Below, in pieces: positions 24,449-33,140 of a DNA stretch of 54,584 bases. The notes under the pieces are model-generated. The model ran no database searches and was not told where the DNA came from. It saw nothing but the letters and a program-made list of their open reading frames with translations. How positions within the stretch are numbered: position 1 is the first letter of the stretch; each line of letters begins with the position of its first letter. The DNA is taken from the NCBI GenBank assembly GCA_017961765.1, contig JAGCWQ010000066.1, positions 1 through 54,584 on the forward strand, read 5' to 3'. Position numbers and translations under genes: made by a program. Origin of the DNA: Paludibacteraceae bacterium. Lineage in GTDB: Bacteria; Bacteroidota; Bacteroidia; Bacteroidales; Paludibacteraceae.

Positions 24449-25216
24449 ATGGTAGCTTATAGGTACGATAAAAGTTTTGAAGGATTGTTGACGGCAGTCT
24501 TTGAAGCCTACGTTTCGAAGAAGTTCCCTGACGTACTATTGGGCGAAAATGAGGTGGCACCTCTTTTTTGCGATGAAATCGTCGATATTCTGACAGATGA
24601 GGCTCGTTCTTCCCGTGTATGGAAGGGTTTGGAACTCCGTATCTCCCATTCGGCTCTCTATACGTTGCCCGATTGTTGGCTTTCGGAACTTCCCGAGGTG
24701 GATATGCTTATCTTCCGCTATATCCGTAAGGCCTTCGATGCGAAGGAATCCATCGAATTGAATTTCGGTGATCCGGATGTCTTGGAGTTGTCGAAGATTT
24801 GGCGGCATGTGCAAAAAGAGCGGGAGCGGGTCTTGCAGTTTGTCCGCTTTCAGAAGACGGCAGATGGAATCTATTTCTCTTGCTTGGAGCCAGCCTACAA
24901 CGTTTTGCCGATAACTTTGTCCCATTTTATCGACAGATTCCATGATCAAAGATGGATTATCTACGATGCGAAACGTGATTATGGCTTCTATTATGATTTG
25001 AAGGAAGTGACGGAAATCCATCTGGATGACAAGCAATGGAACAGCAATGGCATCATCGCCGAGTCTGTCGCCGATACGGATGAACTCCTTTTCCAACAGC
25101 TGTGGAAGGGCTATTTTGATTCCATGACGATAAAAGAGCGGGTCAATCCCAAGTTGCATAGACGGAATCTGCCAGTACGCTTCTGGAAATATTTGCCCGA
25201 AAAAAGGCGGCGGTGA
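24449..25216 (+). CDS. TIGR03915/DUF4130-family putative DNA-repair protein, 255 aa
   Basis: The family is recognised from its opening (Y-x-YD-x-SFEGLLTAVFEAY) and from the DUF4130 C-terminal part (ISHFIDRF-like LSHFIDRFHDQRWIIYDAKRDYG, then LWKGYFDSMTIKERVNPKLHRRNLPVRFWKYLPE). It lies directly behind the radical-SAM gene and is regularly paired with it, so the two probably act together on DNA. In some organisms a DUF4130 domain is fused to a uracil-DNA-glycosylase-like domain, which supports a repair role. Biochemical activity is inferred. Confidence 0.85.
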   Translation: MVAYRYDKSFEGLLTAVFEAYVSKKFPDVLLGENEVAPLFCDEIVDILTDEARSSRVWKGLELRISHSALYTLPDCWLSELPEVDMLIFRYIRKAFDAKESIELNFGDPDVLELSKIWRHVQKERERVLQFVRFQKTADGIYFSCLEPAYNVLPITLSHFIDRFHDQRWIIYDAKRDYGFYYDLKEVTEIHLDDKQWNSNGIIAESVADTDELLFQQLWKGYFDSMTIKERVNPKLHRRNLPVRFWKYLPEKRRR

Positions 25217-25273
25217 ACGGTTAAAAATATGTGAAAAATGATTTTCCCTCTTCTTTATTTAACTAGAAAAGTA

Positions 25274-25281
25274 TAATTTTG
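25274..25281 (+). promoter_or_regulatory. Putative -7 box upstream of the DUF4384 gene
   Basis: TAATTTTG is a full match to TAnnTTTG, about 90 bases before the start at 25369. No -33 match lies at the right distance. Confidence 0.4.
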
Positions 25282-25368
25282 ATAAAATAGCTTTGGCCAT
25301 TTAAGTGCGGATTCTTCCGATCCGCTTGATGTATAACGGGATTTGGAATTCCCATAAATCTAAGGATA

Positions 25369-26247
25369 ATGAAAAAGACAGTATTAACGATTCTTGCTTC
25401 CCTCTTCTCCATTCTGCTCTATGCGCAGGATATATACGTCTATTCATCGACGGGTGCAGCGGAGGTTCAGAAGGGTAGCCAATGGAACAGATTGAAAAAA
25501 CGGGATGTTTTGTCTGCGGACGACGTGATTCGTATCGGTCAAAACTCCTGCTTGACTTTGTTGGATAAAAAGGCGGAGAAGATGTATTCCATTCCGCAGA
25601 GTTCCCCTAAGAAATTGGCGGTTCTCATCGATGAACTGAAGGGAAAACAACAGAATGTGACGACGCAGTTCTTCAACCATGCGTTGAAATCGATGTTTAA
25701 CGGCGGTTCTGACCGAATCAGCCATGAGGCAGCCGGTTGTACCTATCGTGGTGACATTGTGGAGAATGACATTGCTAAATCACTCTTTGCCAAGATGGAG
25801 GGCAACAGCCTGAAAGGGGCATCCAACCAAAAGACAGATTATGCTATCTCGTTCGAATTGTTGGAGCGAGATGGAGATAATAAGAATATCCAAAACGAAG
25901 CGAAGATTGGCAAACAGGCCATTTTTAGGGTGAAGAATAATGGAGACAAACCGATGTATGTCAATGTGTTGGATTTGGATTCTAATGGCGAGACTTACGT
26001 ATGTCTTCCGATGGATGATGCACAAACCATGTCGCATTTGTTGATTCCGGCTGAGAGTACGATTGATTTGATCGATTATCCGATTGAGTTTACAGAGCCT
26101 GCAGGAGAGGAGCGCATGGTCATGATTGCTACGGAGGAGCCTTACGATCTTCGTATCGTCAACAAGTATTTGAAGGAGAATCGGGTGAAACAGTCTTCTT
26201 CTTATCCAGTGGGAATTTATGTGAAGAGCTTGTCTGTCAACAAGTAA
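25369..26247 (+). CDS. Secreted DUF4384 protein, 292 aa
   Basis: A signal peptide (MKKTVLTILASLFSILLYAQ) is followed by a FecR/SH3-like segment (VYSSTGAAEVQKGSQWNRLKKRDVLSADDVIRI, about 23-55). The DUF4384 domain lies at about 155-260 (AIFRVKNNGDKPMYVNVLDLDSNGETYVCLP). DUF4384 is found in envelope and caspase-like regulatory proteins, where it is thought to be a beta-sandwich interaction domain. It is monocistronic, ending at a terminator (26306-26340). Function is unknown. Confidence 0.82.
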   Translation: MKKTVLTILASLFSILLYAQDIYVYSSTGAAEVQKGSQWNRLKKRDVLSADDVIRIGQNSCLTLLDKKAEKMYSIPQSSPKKLAVLIDELKGKQQNVTTQFFNHALKSMFNGGSDRISHEAAGCTYRGDIVENDIAKSLFAKMEGNSLKGASNQKTDYAISFELLERDGDNKNIQNEAKIGKQAIFRVKNNGDKPMYVNVLDLDSNGETYVCLPMDDAQTMSHLLIPAESTIDLIDYPIEFTEPAGEERMVMIATEEPYDLRIVNKYLKENRVKQSSSYPVGIYVKSLSVNK

Positions 26248-26305
26248 TACTCTCGCAGGAGGATTTAAGGAATCCTATTACCTCGGTGAGGGAGTCTATT
26301 TCATA

Positions 26306-26340
26306 GGTGGTGGTTGCCAAGTGTAGCCACTACCTTTTTT
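26306..26340 (+). terminator. Terminator of the DUF4384 gene
   Basis: GGTGGTGGTT pairs with AGCCACTACC, using two G-U pairs, around a nine-base loop and is followed by six T. Confidence 0.7.
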
Positions 26341-26416
26341 GTCTTTTTTATCCTTTGTTTGGTATTCCTTCCGATTTATTTTGTCCAAATATTGTGTTAA
26401 TTAATGGCCGAATGCT

Positions 26417-26446
26417 ATTGTTTTCTGAAATAAATACATATTTTTG
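26417..26446 (+). promoter_or_regulatory. Putative promoter of the GlsB-like gene
   Basis: ATTG (26417-26420), 18 bases, TATTTTTG (26439-26446). The -7 is a full match, the -33 is one base off and the spacing is one short. It lies about 75 bases before the start at 26524. Confidence 0.45.
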
Positions 26447-26523
26447 TATATCATTGGTCGGTGTACGATAGAGGCCGACATAGGGGTATAGTATATAGCA
26501 TTCGAAACAAATTATATAATAGT

Positions 26524-26769
26524 ATGGACGGGATAATCATATCAATTATTATTGGTTGTGTTGCAGGATTTCTCGGTAGCAAATTGTTTTCGGGATCTGG
26601 CAAAGGTCTTTTGATGAATCTCATCATCGGTATCGTTGGTGGATTTGTCGGTAACTTCGTATTCGGTTTTTTGTTGGGCATAGGTGGCGGTGGCATCTTG
26701 TGGAGTCTTATCTCTGCTACGGTTGGTGCTGTCCTACTCCTTTGGCTCATATCATTGATAAGGAAATAA
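26524..26769 (+). CDS. GlsB/YeaQ/YmgE-family membrane protein, 81 aa
   Basis: A very small protein with three hydrophobic helices and glycine-zipper spacing: GCVAGFLGSKLF, NLIIGIVGGFVGNFVFGFLLG, GGGILWSLISATVGAVLLLW. This is the transglycosylase-associated/GlsB pattern, found in general-stress membrane proteins of unknown biochemistry. The ATG at 26524 begins MDGIIISIIIG; the longer frame to 26461 has an unlikely polar leader. It has its own promoter and a strong terminator. Confidence 0.85.
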   Translation: MDGIIISIIIGCVAGFLGSKLFSGSGKGLLMNLIIGIVGGFVGNFVFGFLLGIGGGGILWSLISATVGAVLLLWLISLIRK

Positions 26770-26807
26770 GTTTAGGCACTAAAACGGACAAGCAAACTAT
26801 TTTTAAT

Positions 26808-26836
26808 AAGGCGGCTTTTCTGAGGGCCGCCTTTTT
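26808..26836 (+). terminator. Terminator of the GlsB-like gene
   Basis: AAGGCGGC pairs with GCCGCCTT around a ten-base loop, with T following. The next gene begins 12 bases later. Confidence 0.88.
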
Positions 26837-26847
26837 CGGTTCAATAA

Positions 26848-27315
26848 ATGGGAAATCTCTTTAAAATCAGGTTGAAGAATGGACGGAAAGTCGCTCTCAT
26901 ATCCTATGTCGGGATGTTGGGAGTTTTCCCTTTGTATTATCTGCTCTGTTGCTCTTCTATCGCTCCTTTGCTCTACTTTTCCCTTCTCTTGTTGGCTCTA
27001 TTGTATTTGCTCCCCTTTTGTGGAATTAGGGCTTACTATAAGGGACATGACTCTACATTTTCTCTTCTGTCGATGCTTTTTCTTTTCTTTTGGGTAGTTA
27101 CTCTCATTTTTGGGGGAATGGCTGGATTTCGTGAACCCTATAATCCAATTTGGAGGGTCTATACTCTTTCTCTTTTGTTAGGTCCTTTTCTCTTGGCTTA
27201 TTTTTCTATGGACGAACGGGCAGATGGAATCATATACATAAAACTATCTTCTTGTTACAGTGGCTATTTTTCATTTGTGGGGCTATTCCTATTTGTGTAT
27301 GATCTTATACAGTGA
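26848..27315 (+). CDS. Hypothetical four-helix membrane protein, 155 aa (paralogue of the next gene)
   Basis: Four to five membrane helices after a basic start (MGNLFKIRLKNGRK). I do not recognise the family. It aligns by eye with the next gene: L-x-x-LP-x-x-GI...Y-x-KGHDSTFSLL...WVV here against LALIPMTGLFSYFAGYDGLFLLI...WVV there, and both end with a GYF...LF-x-Y segment. The two therefore look like a diverged tandem duplication. It starts just after a terminator and has no clear -7 box, so its promoter is unclear. Confidence 0.65.
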   Translation: MGNLFKIRLKNGRKVALISYVGMLGVFPLYYLLCCSSIAPLLYFSLLLLALLYLLPFCGIRAYYKGHDSTFSLLSMLFLFFWVVTLIFGGMAGFREPYNPIWRVYTLSLLLGPFLLAYFSMDERADGIIYIKLSSCYSGYFSFVGLFLFVYDLIQ

Positions 27316-27439
27316 TTACTATGTTTTGCCGTCTGTGTTTTAAGATAAATTGAAAGGAAAAAAGGGGAAAAACGGAAAGGAATCTAATTTTTTATTATTT
27401 TCGTATAAAAGTTGTGATGTTTAATCAAGAGAAAGAAGT

Positions 27440-27910
27440 ATGTTGATAGTTCCCATAACATCCTATTTAATTAGCTTGCTATTCCTTTCCGTGGTACAAT
27501 CCTTCTTGTATCCGTTTAATAGGGATTGGTTGGTTTTGTTAGGGGTTTGGGGAGTTTTGGCACTGATTCCTATGACAGGGCTTTTCTCCTATTTCGCTGG
27601 ATATGACGGCTTGTTTCTTCTCATTGCCACTTTTTGCTCGTTGTGTTGGGTTGTGGCGGCTTATTTCTCCATTCGTTTGTTGGTGCAGTGGTGGTCGGAA
27701 AAGTTGGATTTTTCTCCGATAGGGAGTGTGTTGATTCCTATTGTCTTTGTCTCTATGCTTGTGGTTCCTTTCCTATTGTCTGGCCTCTTTAGGTCGGAGC
27801 AGATGGGGCTGATGGATTTTCTGTTGCTTTCTGCCTGTTTCGGCGGTTATTTCCTGCTTGGGGCGCTTCAGTTGTTTATTTACGAATTTGGAAATCATTT
27901 TACAAGCTGA
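27440..27910 (+). CDS. Hypothetical four-helix membrane protein, 156 aa (paralogue of the previous gene)
   Basis: Four membrane helices, no signal cleavage site, no known motif. Same length and helix layout as the gene at 26848-27315, with the shared G-x-x-x-Y-x-x-G-x-D-x-x-F and WVV positions. A 124-base gap separates the pair, so they may be transcribed separately. AAGAGAAAG precedes the ATG as a possible ribosome-binding site. Function unknown. Confidence 0.65.
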   Translation: MLIVPITSYLISLLFLSVVQSFLYPFNRDWLVLLGVWGVLALIPMTGLFSYFAGYDGLFLLIATFCSLCWVVAAYFSIRLLVQWWSEKLDFSPIGSVLIPIVFVSMLVVPFLLSGLFRSEQMGLMDFLLLSACFGGYFLLGALQLFIYEFGNHFTS

Positions 27911-28028
27911 GTTTTCGATGGAATGGCGGTTTTATTACTTCCCCATGTTGCCGTCTCTCCCAAAATCATAAATGAATGATTAAAAAAGATGGAAGTCCCA
28001 CATTGAGTGCGGGCTTATAGGTGGTCCG

Positions 28029-28685
28029 TTACCAAGTTTCTTCCCCGAGTTTCTTTAATTTCTTTTCCTCCCCTTCTAGGGTTTCCCAATAACCTTTTTG
28101 TTTTTTGTCGTCAGACATGCTGAAAGGTTCAACATATTTTTTACCGGTCGAGTAGTTTATGCTGACCGATACGCCTTCTCCCGTTCCTCGGTGGAATTCT
28201 GAAGAGTCGTAGCCGATTTTGTAGAAGTCTCCGTTCTGGTAGCGGTAAGTGACTGTAAAGTTGGGATTTGTCCAACTGCCTGCGGAAATGAACACGTGAA
28301 CATGGATTTTCATGGTGCCTCTTGTGGTGATTTCCACTGACAGGTCCTCATAGGATTCGCTTTCGCCTTCAGCTGAAAAGAGTCCTACCCAATCTTTGTA
28401 GTGGGTGAATTTTCCATTGGGCGTACCCCAATAGATGGCTAACGTATAAGCGTTTTCGTTGATGGTTCTGTATTCTTCTTTTATAATCATAGAATCCTCG
28501 TTCTCTCGGACGATGAAGGCCAAATCAGCTATGCCGTCTTTGTTCAAGTCGCCTGTGCTCTCGCTGATAATTTCCCAACCGTTCGGGATAATCTCGCTTG
28601 CATTTGCGCCTTCAGATTTCAATTTTTGGGCTGAGGCAAGGGTGCAAAGGGCGAGTGCTAATAAAATAGAAAGTAAGTGCTTCAT
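28029..28685 (-). CDS. Hypothetical secreted protein with an FG-GAP-like calcium loop, 218 aa
   Basis: A clean signal peptide (MKHLLSILLALALCTLASAQ) is followed near residue 45 by GDLNKDGIADLAFI, an EF-hand-like D-x-N-x-D-G loop as in FG-GAP/VCBS and dockerin segments. It may therefore bind calcium. The remainder is beta-rich (TYRYQNGDFYKIGYDSS) and the end is lysine- and glutamate-rich. No enzymatic motif. Likely periplasmic or surface-associated. It converges with the paralogue pair on the plus strand. Confidence 0.68.
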   Translation of the reverse strand: MKHLLSILLALALCTLASAQKLKSEGANASEIIPNGWEIISESTGDLNKDGIADLAFIVRENEDSMIIKEEYRTINENAYTLAIYWGTPNGKFTHYKDWVGLFSAEGESESYEDLSVEITTRGTMKIHVHVFISAGSWTNPNFTVTYRYQNGDFYKIGYDSSEFHRGTGEGVSVSINYSTGKKYVEPFSMSDDKKQKGYWETLEGEEKKLKKLGEETW

Positions 28686-28803
28686 AATTGTCTAAAAATA
28701 AGATGATTAATTTAGATTCTTTTGGTGAATTCGCCGTTTAACAAAGGTTGGTATATTGAAAATATTCGGAGTCTCCCCCTGATGGAGGAAACCCCGAATC
28801 TCT

Positions 28804-29313
28804 TTATTTTTTCGATGAAATCGCCTGTTTGGAACTCATCTTTTCTTTTAGTTTCTCCAATCTTTCTTTATAATTGTCTTTCTTTTTCATGTTTATGTTG
28901 TGTTTCAGATAAGCGTTTATATAGGATATTTCTTCCTCATATCTGTGTTGTTTCTGAAGAAGAATTATAATTCTTTCGTATGCATAAGCGTACGAATAAA
29001 AGAATCTGGATCCGGATGCTTCACCCTCTTTGATACATTCAGCGTAATTTATGATAGCCATATCTACATTTGTTTTTTCTTGCTGTAATCCATTTAATCG
29101 CAATTTTTCCAATATCCGATATGTGTTTTCTTTTTCCTCACGCTTCCTTTTTTCGTAAAACATAGTCTTCATCTCCTCATCAGTCACTTCTATGTATTCT
29201 GCTCCTTGTTTACGAAGTTTCAATACTCTAATGAAGAGGTCTTCTGGCGGAGTCCAACCTATTTCCTTACACTTATCCAAGAAAGTGGCGACTTCAAATC
29301 TGTTGTTTTTCAT
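28804..29313 (-). CDS. Hypothetical helical protein, possibly TPR-like, 169 aa
   Basis: No family is recognised. The protein is highly charged, almost entirely helical and lacks a signal peptide. Segments such as AIINYAECIKEG...FFYSYAYAYERIIILLQKQHRYEEEISYINAYLKHN have the helix pairing and small-residue spacing of tetratricopeptide repeats. That suggests a protein-binding role. It lies 38 bases from the argF' end and reads in the same direction, so read-through from argF' is possible. Confidence 0.6.
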   Translation of the reverse strand: MKNNRFEVATFLDKCKEIGWTPPEDLFIRVLKLRKQGAEYIEVTDEEMKTMFYEKRKREEKENTYRILEKLRLNGLQQEKTNVDMAIINYAECIKEGEASGSRFFYSYAYAYERIIILLQKQHRYEEEISYINAYLKHNINMKKKDNYKERLEKLKEKMSSKQAISSKK

Positions 29314-29351
29314 CTTGCAAAGTCTTGGATTTAGAATATTTCTGTTCTTAA

Positions 29352-30308
29352 TCAGAAGTTATCCTCCAACAATCTCTTGATGACCGTCTCTGCGGATATC
29401 TCGCGGTTGGCCGCCTCTGGGATGACGAGCGAGTTGGCACTTTCAATCACCTCATCTGTCACGATCATGTTGCGGCGGACAGGCAGGCAGTGCATGAACT
29501 TACCATCGTTGGTCAAAGCCATCTTCTCCTTGCTGATGGTCCAACTCATGTCTTTGCTGATGATTTGACCGTAGTTAGGATCCATATAGGCCGACCAGTT
29601 CTTTGCATAGACGAAATCAGCGCCTTCCAAGGCCTTGTCTTGGTCGTACTCAACTTTGGCTCCACGGACGAACTTTGGATCCAACTCATAGCCCTTAGGA
29701 TGCGTAATCACGAAGTCCACGTTCGCCTCGTTCATGAAATCGGCAAAAGAGTTAGGAACAGCTTGAGGAAGGGCGCGTGGATGCGGTGCCCATGACAAAA
29801 CCACTTTGGGGCGCTCCTTAGTCTTATGTTCTTCAATGGTGATGAGGTCGGCGAAAGCCTGCAAAGGGTGGACAGTCGCAGACTCCATACTGAAGACTGG
29901 TTTGCCGGAATATTGGATGAATTGGTTCAAAATCGTCTCTTGGTAGTCGAACTCCTTGTTCTCAAACCGTGCGAAAGAGCGGACACCGATGATGTCGCAG
30001 AACGATGCCATGACAGGAATCGCTTCCAATAGGTGCTCCGATTTGTCACCGTCCATGATGACGCCTCGCTCGGTCTCTAATTTCCAAGCTCCTTGGTTGA
30101 CGTCGAGCACGATGGTGTTCATTCCCAAATTCATACCCGCCTTTTGCGTACTGAGGCGCGTGCGGAGGCTGTTGTTGAAGAATACGCAGAGGAGCGTCTT
30201 GTTTTCGCCGAGGTGTTTGTAGCCGAATCGGTTCTTTTTTACTTCCAAGGCCTCTTGGACAGCCTTGTTCAAATCGCCCAAGTCATGGGCTGTCATTAAC
30301 GTTTTCAT
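29352..30308 (-). CDS. argF': N-succinyl-L-ornithine transcarbamylase, 318 aa
   Basis: Transfers a carbamoyl group to N-succinylornithine, the Bacteroidetes variant of arginine synthesis. The carbamoyl-phosphate loop is NSLRTR (residues 46-51; STRTR in ordinary OTCases). KLETERGVIMDGDKSEH and the proline-rich WAPHPRALPQAVPNSF are characteristic of the succinyl/acetyl-ornithine branch, and HCLPVRRN lies near 270. The ATG at 30308 (MKTLMTAHDL) is the family start; the frame to 30491 adds unrelated residues. Third gene of proB-proA-argF', linking proline and arginine synthesis. Confidence 0.93.
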   Translation of the reverse strand: MKTLMTAHDLGDLNKAVQEALEVKKNRFGYKHLGENKTLLCVFFNNSLRTRLSTQKAGMNLGMNTIVLDVNQGAWKLETERGVIMDGDKSEHLLEAIPVMASFCDIIGVRSFARFENKEFDYQETILNQFIQYSGKPVFSMESATVHPLQAFADLITIEEHKTKERPKVVLSWAPHPRALPQAVPNSFADFMNEANVDFVITHPKGYELDPKFVRGAKVEYDQDKALEGADFVYAKNWSAYMDPNYGQIISKDMSWTISKEKMALTNDGKFMHCLPVRRNMIVTDEVIESANSLVIPEAANREISAETVIKRLLEDNF

Positions 30309-30411
30309 GCTGAATCTATATTTTGTTTCTTTACTGCTGAATTGAAATCTAAAGAGAGCCGATTTGTCTCCGAAAGATTTTGAAATCCTCCGTTTCCATC
30401 GGGAAAATAAC

Positions 30412-31659
30412 CTACGCCCTAGTTTGTCCGTTGCCTTTGATGATCCACTTATAAGTGGTGATCTCTTCCAACGCCATAGGGCCTCTAGCATGCATCTTTT
30501 GGGTGGAGATACCTATCTCTGCTCCTAGACCGAATTGGGCACCATCTGTCCACGAAGTTGGGGCATTGGTATAGACGCATGCGGCGTCAACCATCTTGTC
30601 GAAGGTGGCGATGCTGGCTGCATCCTCGCTGACGATGGCTTCACTATGCTTGGAACTATATTTTTCGATGTGTGCCAACGCCTCTTGGATGTTGGCCACA
30701 GTCTTGATGACCATTTTGTAATCTTGGAACTCGGTTCCGAAACTATCTTCCGTAGCCTTCTTCAGAAGTGCGGCAGGATATTTACCGTCCAATATGGTGT
30801 AAGCTTTTAAGTCGGCGTAGAGAATGACGTTTTTCGTTGCCAACCGTTCGCAGAGGGCAGGCAAGTCGAGCAATCGCTTCTCGTTGATGATGAGGCAGTC
30901 GAGTGCATTGCAGACACTGACGCGGCGAGTCTTTCCGTTGAAGATGATGTCGGCTCCTTTCTTTAAATCGCCCGTTTCATCGAAATAAGTGTGGCAGATG
31001 CCGGCTCCTGTCTCGATAACAGGCACCTTGGCATTTTGTCGGACGAAGTTGATGAGGTTGGAACTTCCGCGAGGAATGATGAGATCCACATAATCAACGG
31101 CGTTGAGCAGGTCGCCCGTGGCTTCGCGTCCAGCAGGAAGGAGTGCTACGATATCTTTGCAGATGCCGAATCGGTCCAATATGGAGTGGATGACCTTGAT
31201 GATAGCGGCGTTGGAGCAGTAAGCATCGGTTCCTCCTTTCAGGACACAGGCATTACCTGCCTTGAAGCAGAGGGAAAACACGTCGAAGGTCACGTTAGGG
31301 CGAGCCTCATAGACGATGCCGATCACTCCGAAAGGAACGCTGATCTTGGAGATTTGCAAGCCGTTGGCCAAGGTGCGTTGCGCCAAGGTGCGGCCGAGAG
31401 GAGACGGGAGTTTTGCCACGTTGCGGATATCCGATGCGATGCCCGCGATGCGTTCTTTCGTCAACATCAGTCGGTCGTACATCGGGTTGGATTTGTCCAT
31501 CTTGTCGAGATCCTTTTGGTTCTCTTGGAGGATGGTTTCGCTTTGGGCTTCCGTTTCGTCGGCCAAGGCGAGCAACACGTTGTTTATCGTCTCTTTCTCG
31601 ATAAGGTTCAGGTCGCGGGTGGCGGCCTTCACTTTTTTGAATACTTCCAAAGTCTCCAT
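30412..31659 (-). CDS. proA: Gamma-glutamyl phosphate reductase, 415 aa
   Basis: Second step of proline synthesis: NADPH reduction of gamma-glutamyl phosphate to the semialdehyde. The aldehyde-dehydrogenase-type fold is recognised from [43 protein letters not shown], and the catalytic cysteine in [14 protein letters not shown] near residue 255. Near the end come [10 protein letters not shown]-type residues ([18 protein letters not shown]). Length is normal. It follows proB by 30 bases. Confidence 0.96.
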   Translation of the reverse strand: METLEVFKKVKAATRDLNLIEKETINNVLLALADETEAQSETILQENQKDLDKMDKSNPMYDRLMLTKERIAGIASDIRNVAKLPSPLGRTLAQRTLANGLQISKISVPFGVIGIVYEARPNVTFDVFSLCFKAGNACVLKGGTDAYCSNAAIIKVIHSILDRFGICKDIVALLPAGREATGDLLNAVDYVDLIIPRGSSNLINFVRQNAKVPVIETGAGICHTYFDETGDLKKGADIIFNGKTRRVSVCNALDCLIINEKRLLDLPALCERLATKNVILYADLKAYTILDGKYPAALLKKATEDSFGTEFQDYKMVIKTVANIQEALAHIEKYSSKHSEAIVSEDAASIATFDKMVDAACVYTNAPTSWTDGAQFGLGAEIGISTQKMHARGPMALEEITTYKWIIKGNGQTRA

Positions 31660-31689
31660 GTTTTCTATCTTTTGTGGGTTTAGAACCCG

Positions 31690-32769
31690 TTATAACAAAT
31701 ATAAATAGTCGTAGTGGACGATAGGTTTCTCGCCCTTCTTCCCGATCAAGCCGGAAGCTTCCGAACTACTGTATTGAGTCTTGCCTACACCGATTTGTTT
31801 GCCGTTTTCATCGAATATTTTGACGATGTCATCCTTTTCGAAGTTACCGATGATTTCTGTCACACCGACCATGAGGACCGAGTTGCTGGACTCCTCGTCG
31901 AGCAGGGCTTGGGAGGCTGGCCCGTCCAGATGGATCTCTCCTTTGGCGAATCCTTCGCTGTGGGCAATCCATTTCTTAACGCTGGATACGGGGTCGGGGG
32001 AAGCGATGAATCGGGTGCAGATGGTGTCTGCCTCGTTGTCCATCAAGTCGATGAGGATGTTATCGCGTTTGCCGTTGGCGATGATGACTTCGATTCCCTC
32101 GTCGGCCACCTTGCTGGCGATGTTGGTTTTCGTCTGCATGCCGCCCCGTCCATAGGTCGATTTGCCGGTTTGGATGTAGGCGGAGAGATTTCGTTTGCCA
32201 GGCAAAACTTCCCTAATGACCGATGAATCGGGGTCGTTTGGGTTTCCGTTGTAGATGCCGTCGATGTTGCTGAGGATGATGAGCTTCTCCGCGTCCATCA
32301 TGGTTGCCACCAAGCCAGACAACTCGTCATTGTCTGTAAACATCAATTCTGTTACCGAGATGGTGTCGTTTTCGTTGACGATGGGGATTACGCCGTGTTC
32401 GATCATCACCATCATGCAGTTTCGTTGGTTGAGATAGTGGCCGCGGGTGCCGAGGCTCTCCTTGGTGGTAAGCACTTGTCCGCAGGTGATGCCGTTGTCC
32501 GTGAAGAGCATGTGGTAGCGGTTGATGAGCTCCGCTTGCCCAATGGCGGAAAAGAGTTGGCGGGCAGAGACTGCATCGAGCTTGTCTGCCTGAATCTTGG
32601 AGCGGCCGGCTGCCACGGCACCGGAGGAGATGAGAATGATTTCAACCCCTCTGTTATGCAGTTCAGCGATTTGGTCCACCAAGGCGGACATTCTCGTGTA
32701 ATCCAATGTGCCGTTTTTCTTGGTCAGCACGTTACTGCCTATTTTTATGGCAATCCTTTTGTTTGGCAT
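31690..32769 (-). CDS. proB: Glutamate 5-kinase with PUA domain, 359 aa
   Basis: First step of proline synthesis, usually feedback-inhibited by proline. The amino-acid kinase domain shows KIGSNVLT near residue 9, ISSGAVAAGR near 50, NENDTIS near 145 and LSNIDGIY near 168. The C-terminal PUA domain covers about 275-359 (KGEIHLDGPASQALLDEESSNSVLMVGVTEIIG). This is the long, PUA-containing form. It is the first gene of the operon and has a promoter-like site upstream. Confidence 0.96.
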   Translation of the reverse strand: MPNKRIAIKIGSNVLTKKNGTLDYTRMSALVDQIAELHNRGVEIILISSGAVAAGRSKIQADKLDAVSARQLFSAIGQAELINRYHMLFTDNGITCGQVLTTKESLGTRGHYLNQRNCMMVMIEHGVIPIVNENDTISVTELMFTDNDELSGLVATMMDAEKLIILSNIDGIYNGNPNDPDSSVIREVLPGKRNLSAYIQTGKSTYGRGGMQTKTNIASKVADEGIEVIIANGKRDNILIDLMDNEADTICTRFIASPDPVSSVKKWIAHSEGFAKGEIHLDGPASQALLDEESSNSVLMVGVTEIIGNFEKDDIVKIFDENGKQIGVGKTQYSSSEASGLIGKKGEKPIVHYDYLYLL

Positions 32770-32846
32770 CTTCTATCTGTTGTTATTTCTGTTTGTCGGG
32801 AGGGCAATGTTTGATGGCAAACACTCCCTATTCCCCGAATATCTTG

Positions 32847-32876
32847 CAAAGTTAGAATTTTCGGGTAATATTGAAA
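32847..32876 (-). promoter_or_regulatory. Putative proBA-argF' promoter
   Basis: On the minus strand TTTC, 18 bases, TAACTTTG. The -7 is a full match. It lies about 80 bases before the proB start. The rest of the 371-base divergent gap (32770-33140) is AT-rich and holds only the -7 box at 33069. Confidence 0.45.
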
Positions 32877-33068
32877 AGAGGTCTGCTATTTATCCGGAGC
32901 AATTTTATCTGTTGCCCATCAAGTATTTCTATTTATCCATTTCCGATTGACTCTTTTCGGCGCAGAATGCCCAATTTATTGTTATCTGTTTCCTCTTTAA
33001 GAGATCACTGTGTATCTATTGCCTAATATTTTTTGTTTATTATATCTCTCCATTCCCTATATTTTGTG

Positions 33069-33076
33069 TAATTTTG
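33069..33076 (+). promoter_or_regulatory. Putative -7 box upstream of ugd
   Basis: TAATTTTG matches TAnnTTTG, about 65 bases before the ugd start. No -33 match at the proper distance. Confidence 0.4.
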
Positions 33077-33140
33077 TAAACTCCGTTTAATGGATGTAAT
33101 GAATTAGAAAACAGAAAATATTTTTTGCCTTTTGAAAATT

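Noticed and set aside
32708-32950. An 80-codon plus-strand frame over the start of proB
   Set aside because: It begins opposite proB and covers the proB promoter; hydrophobic but without support.
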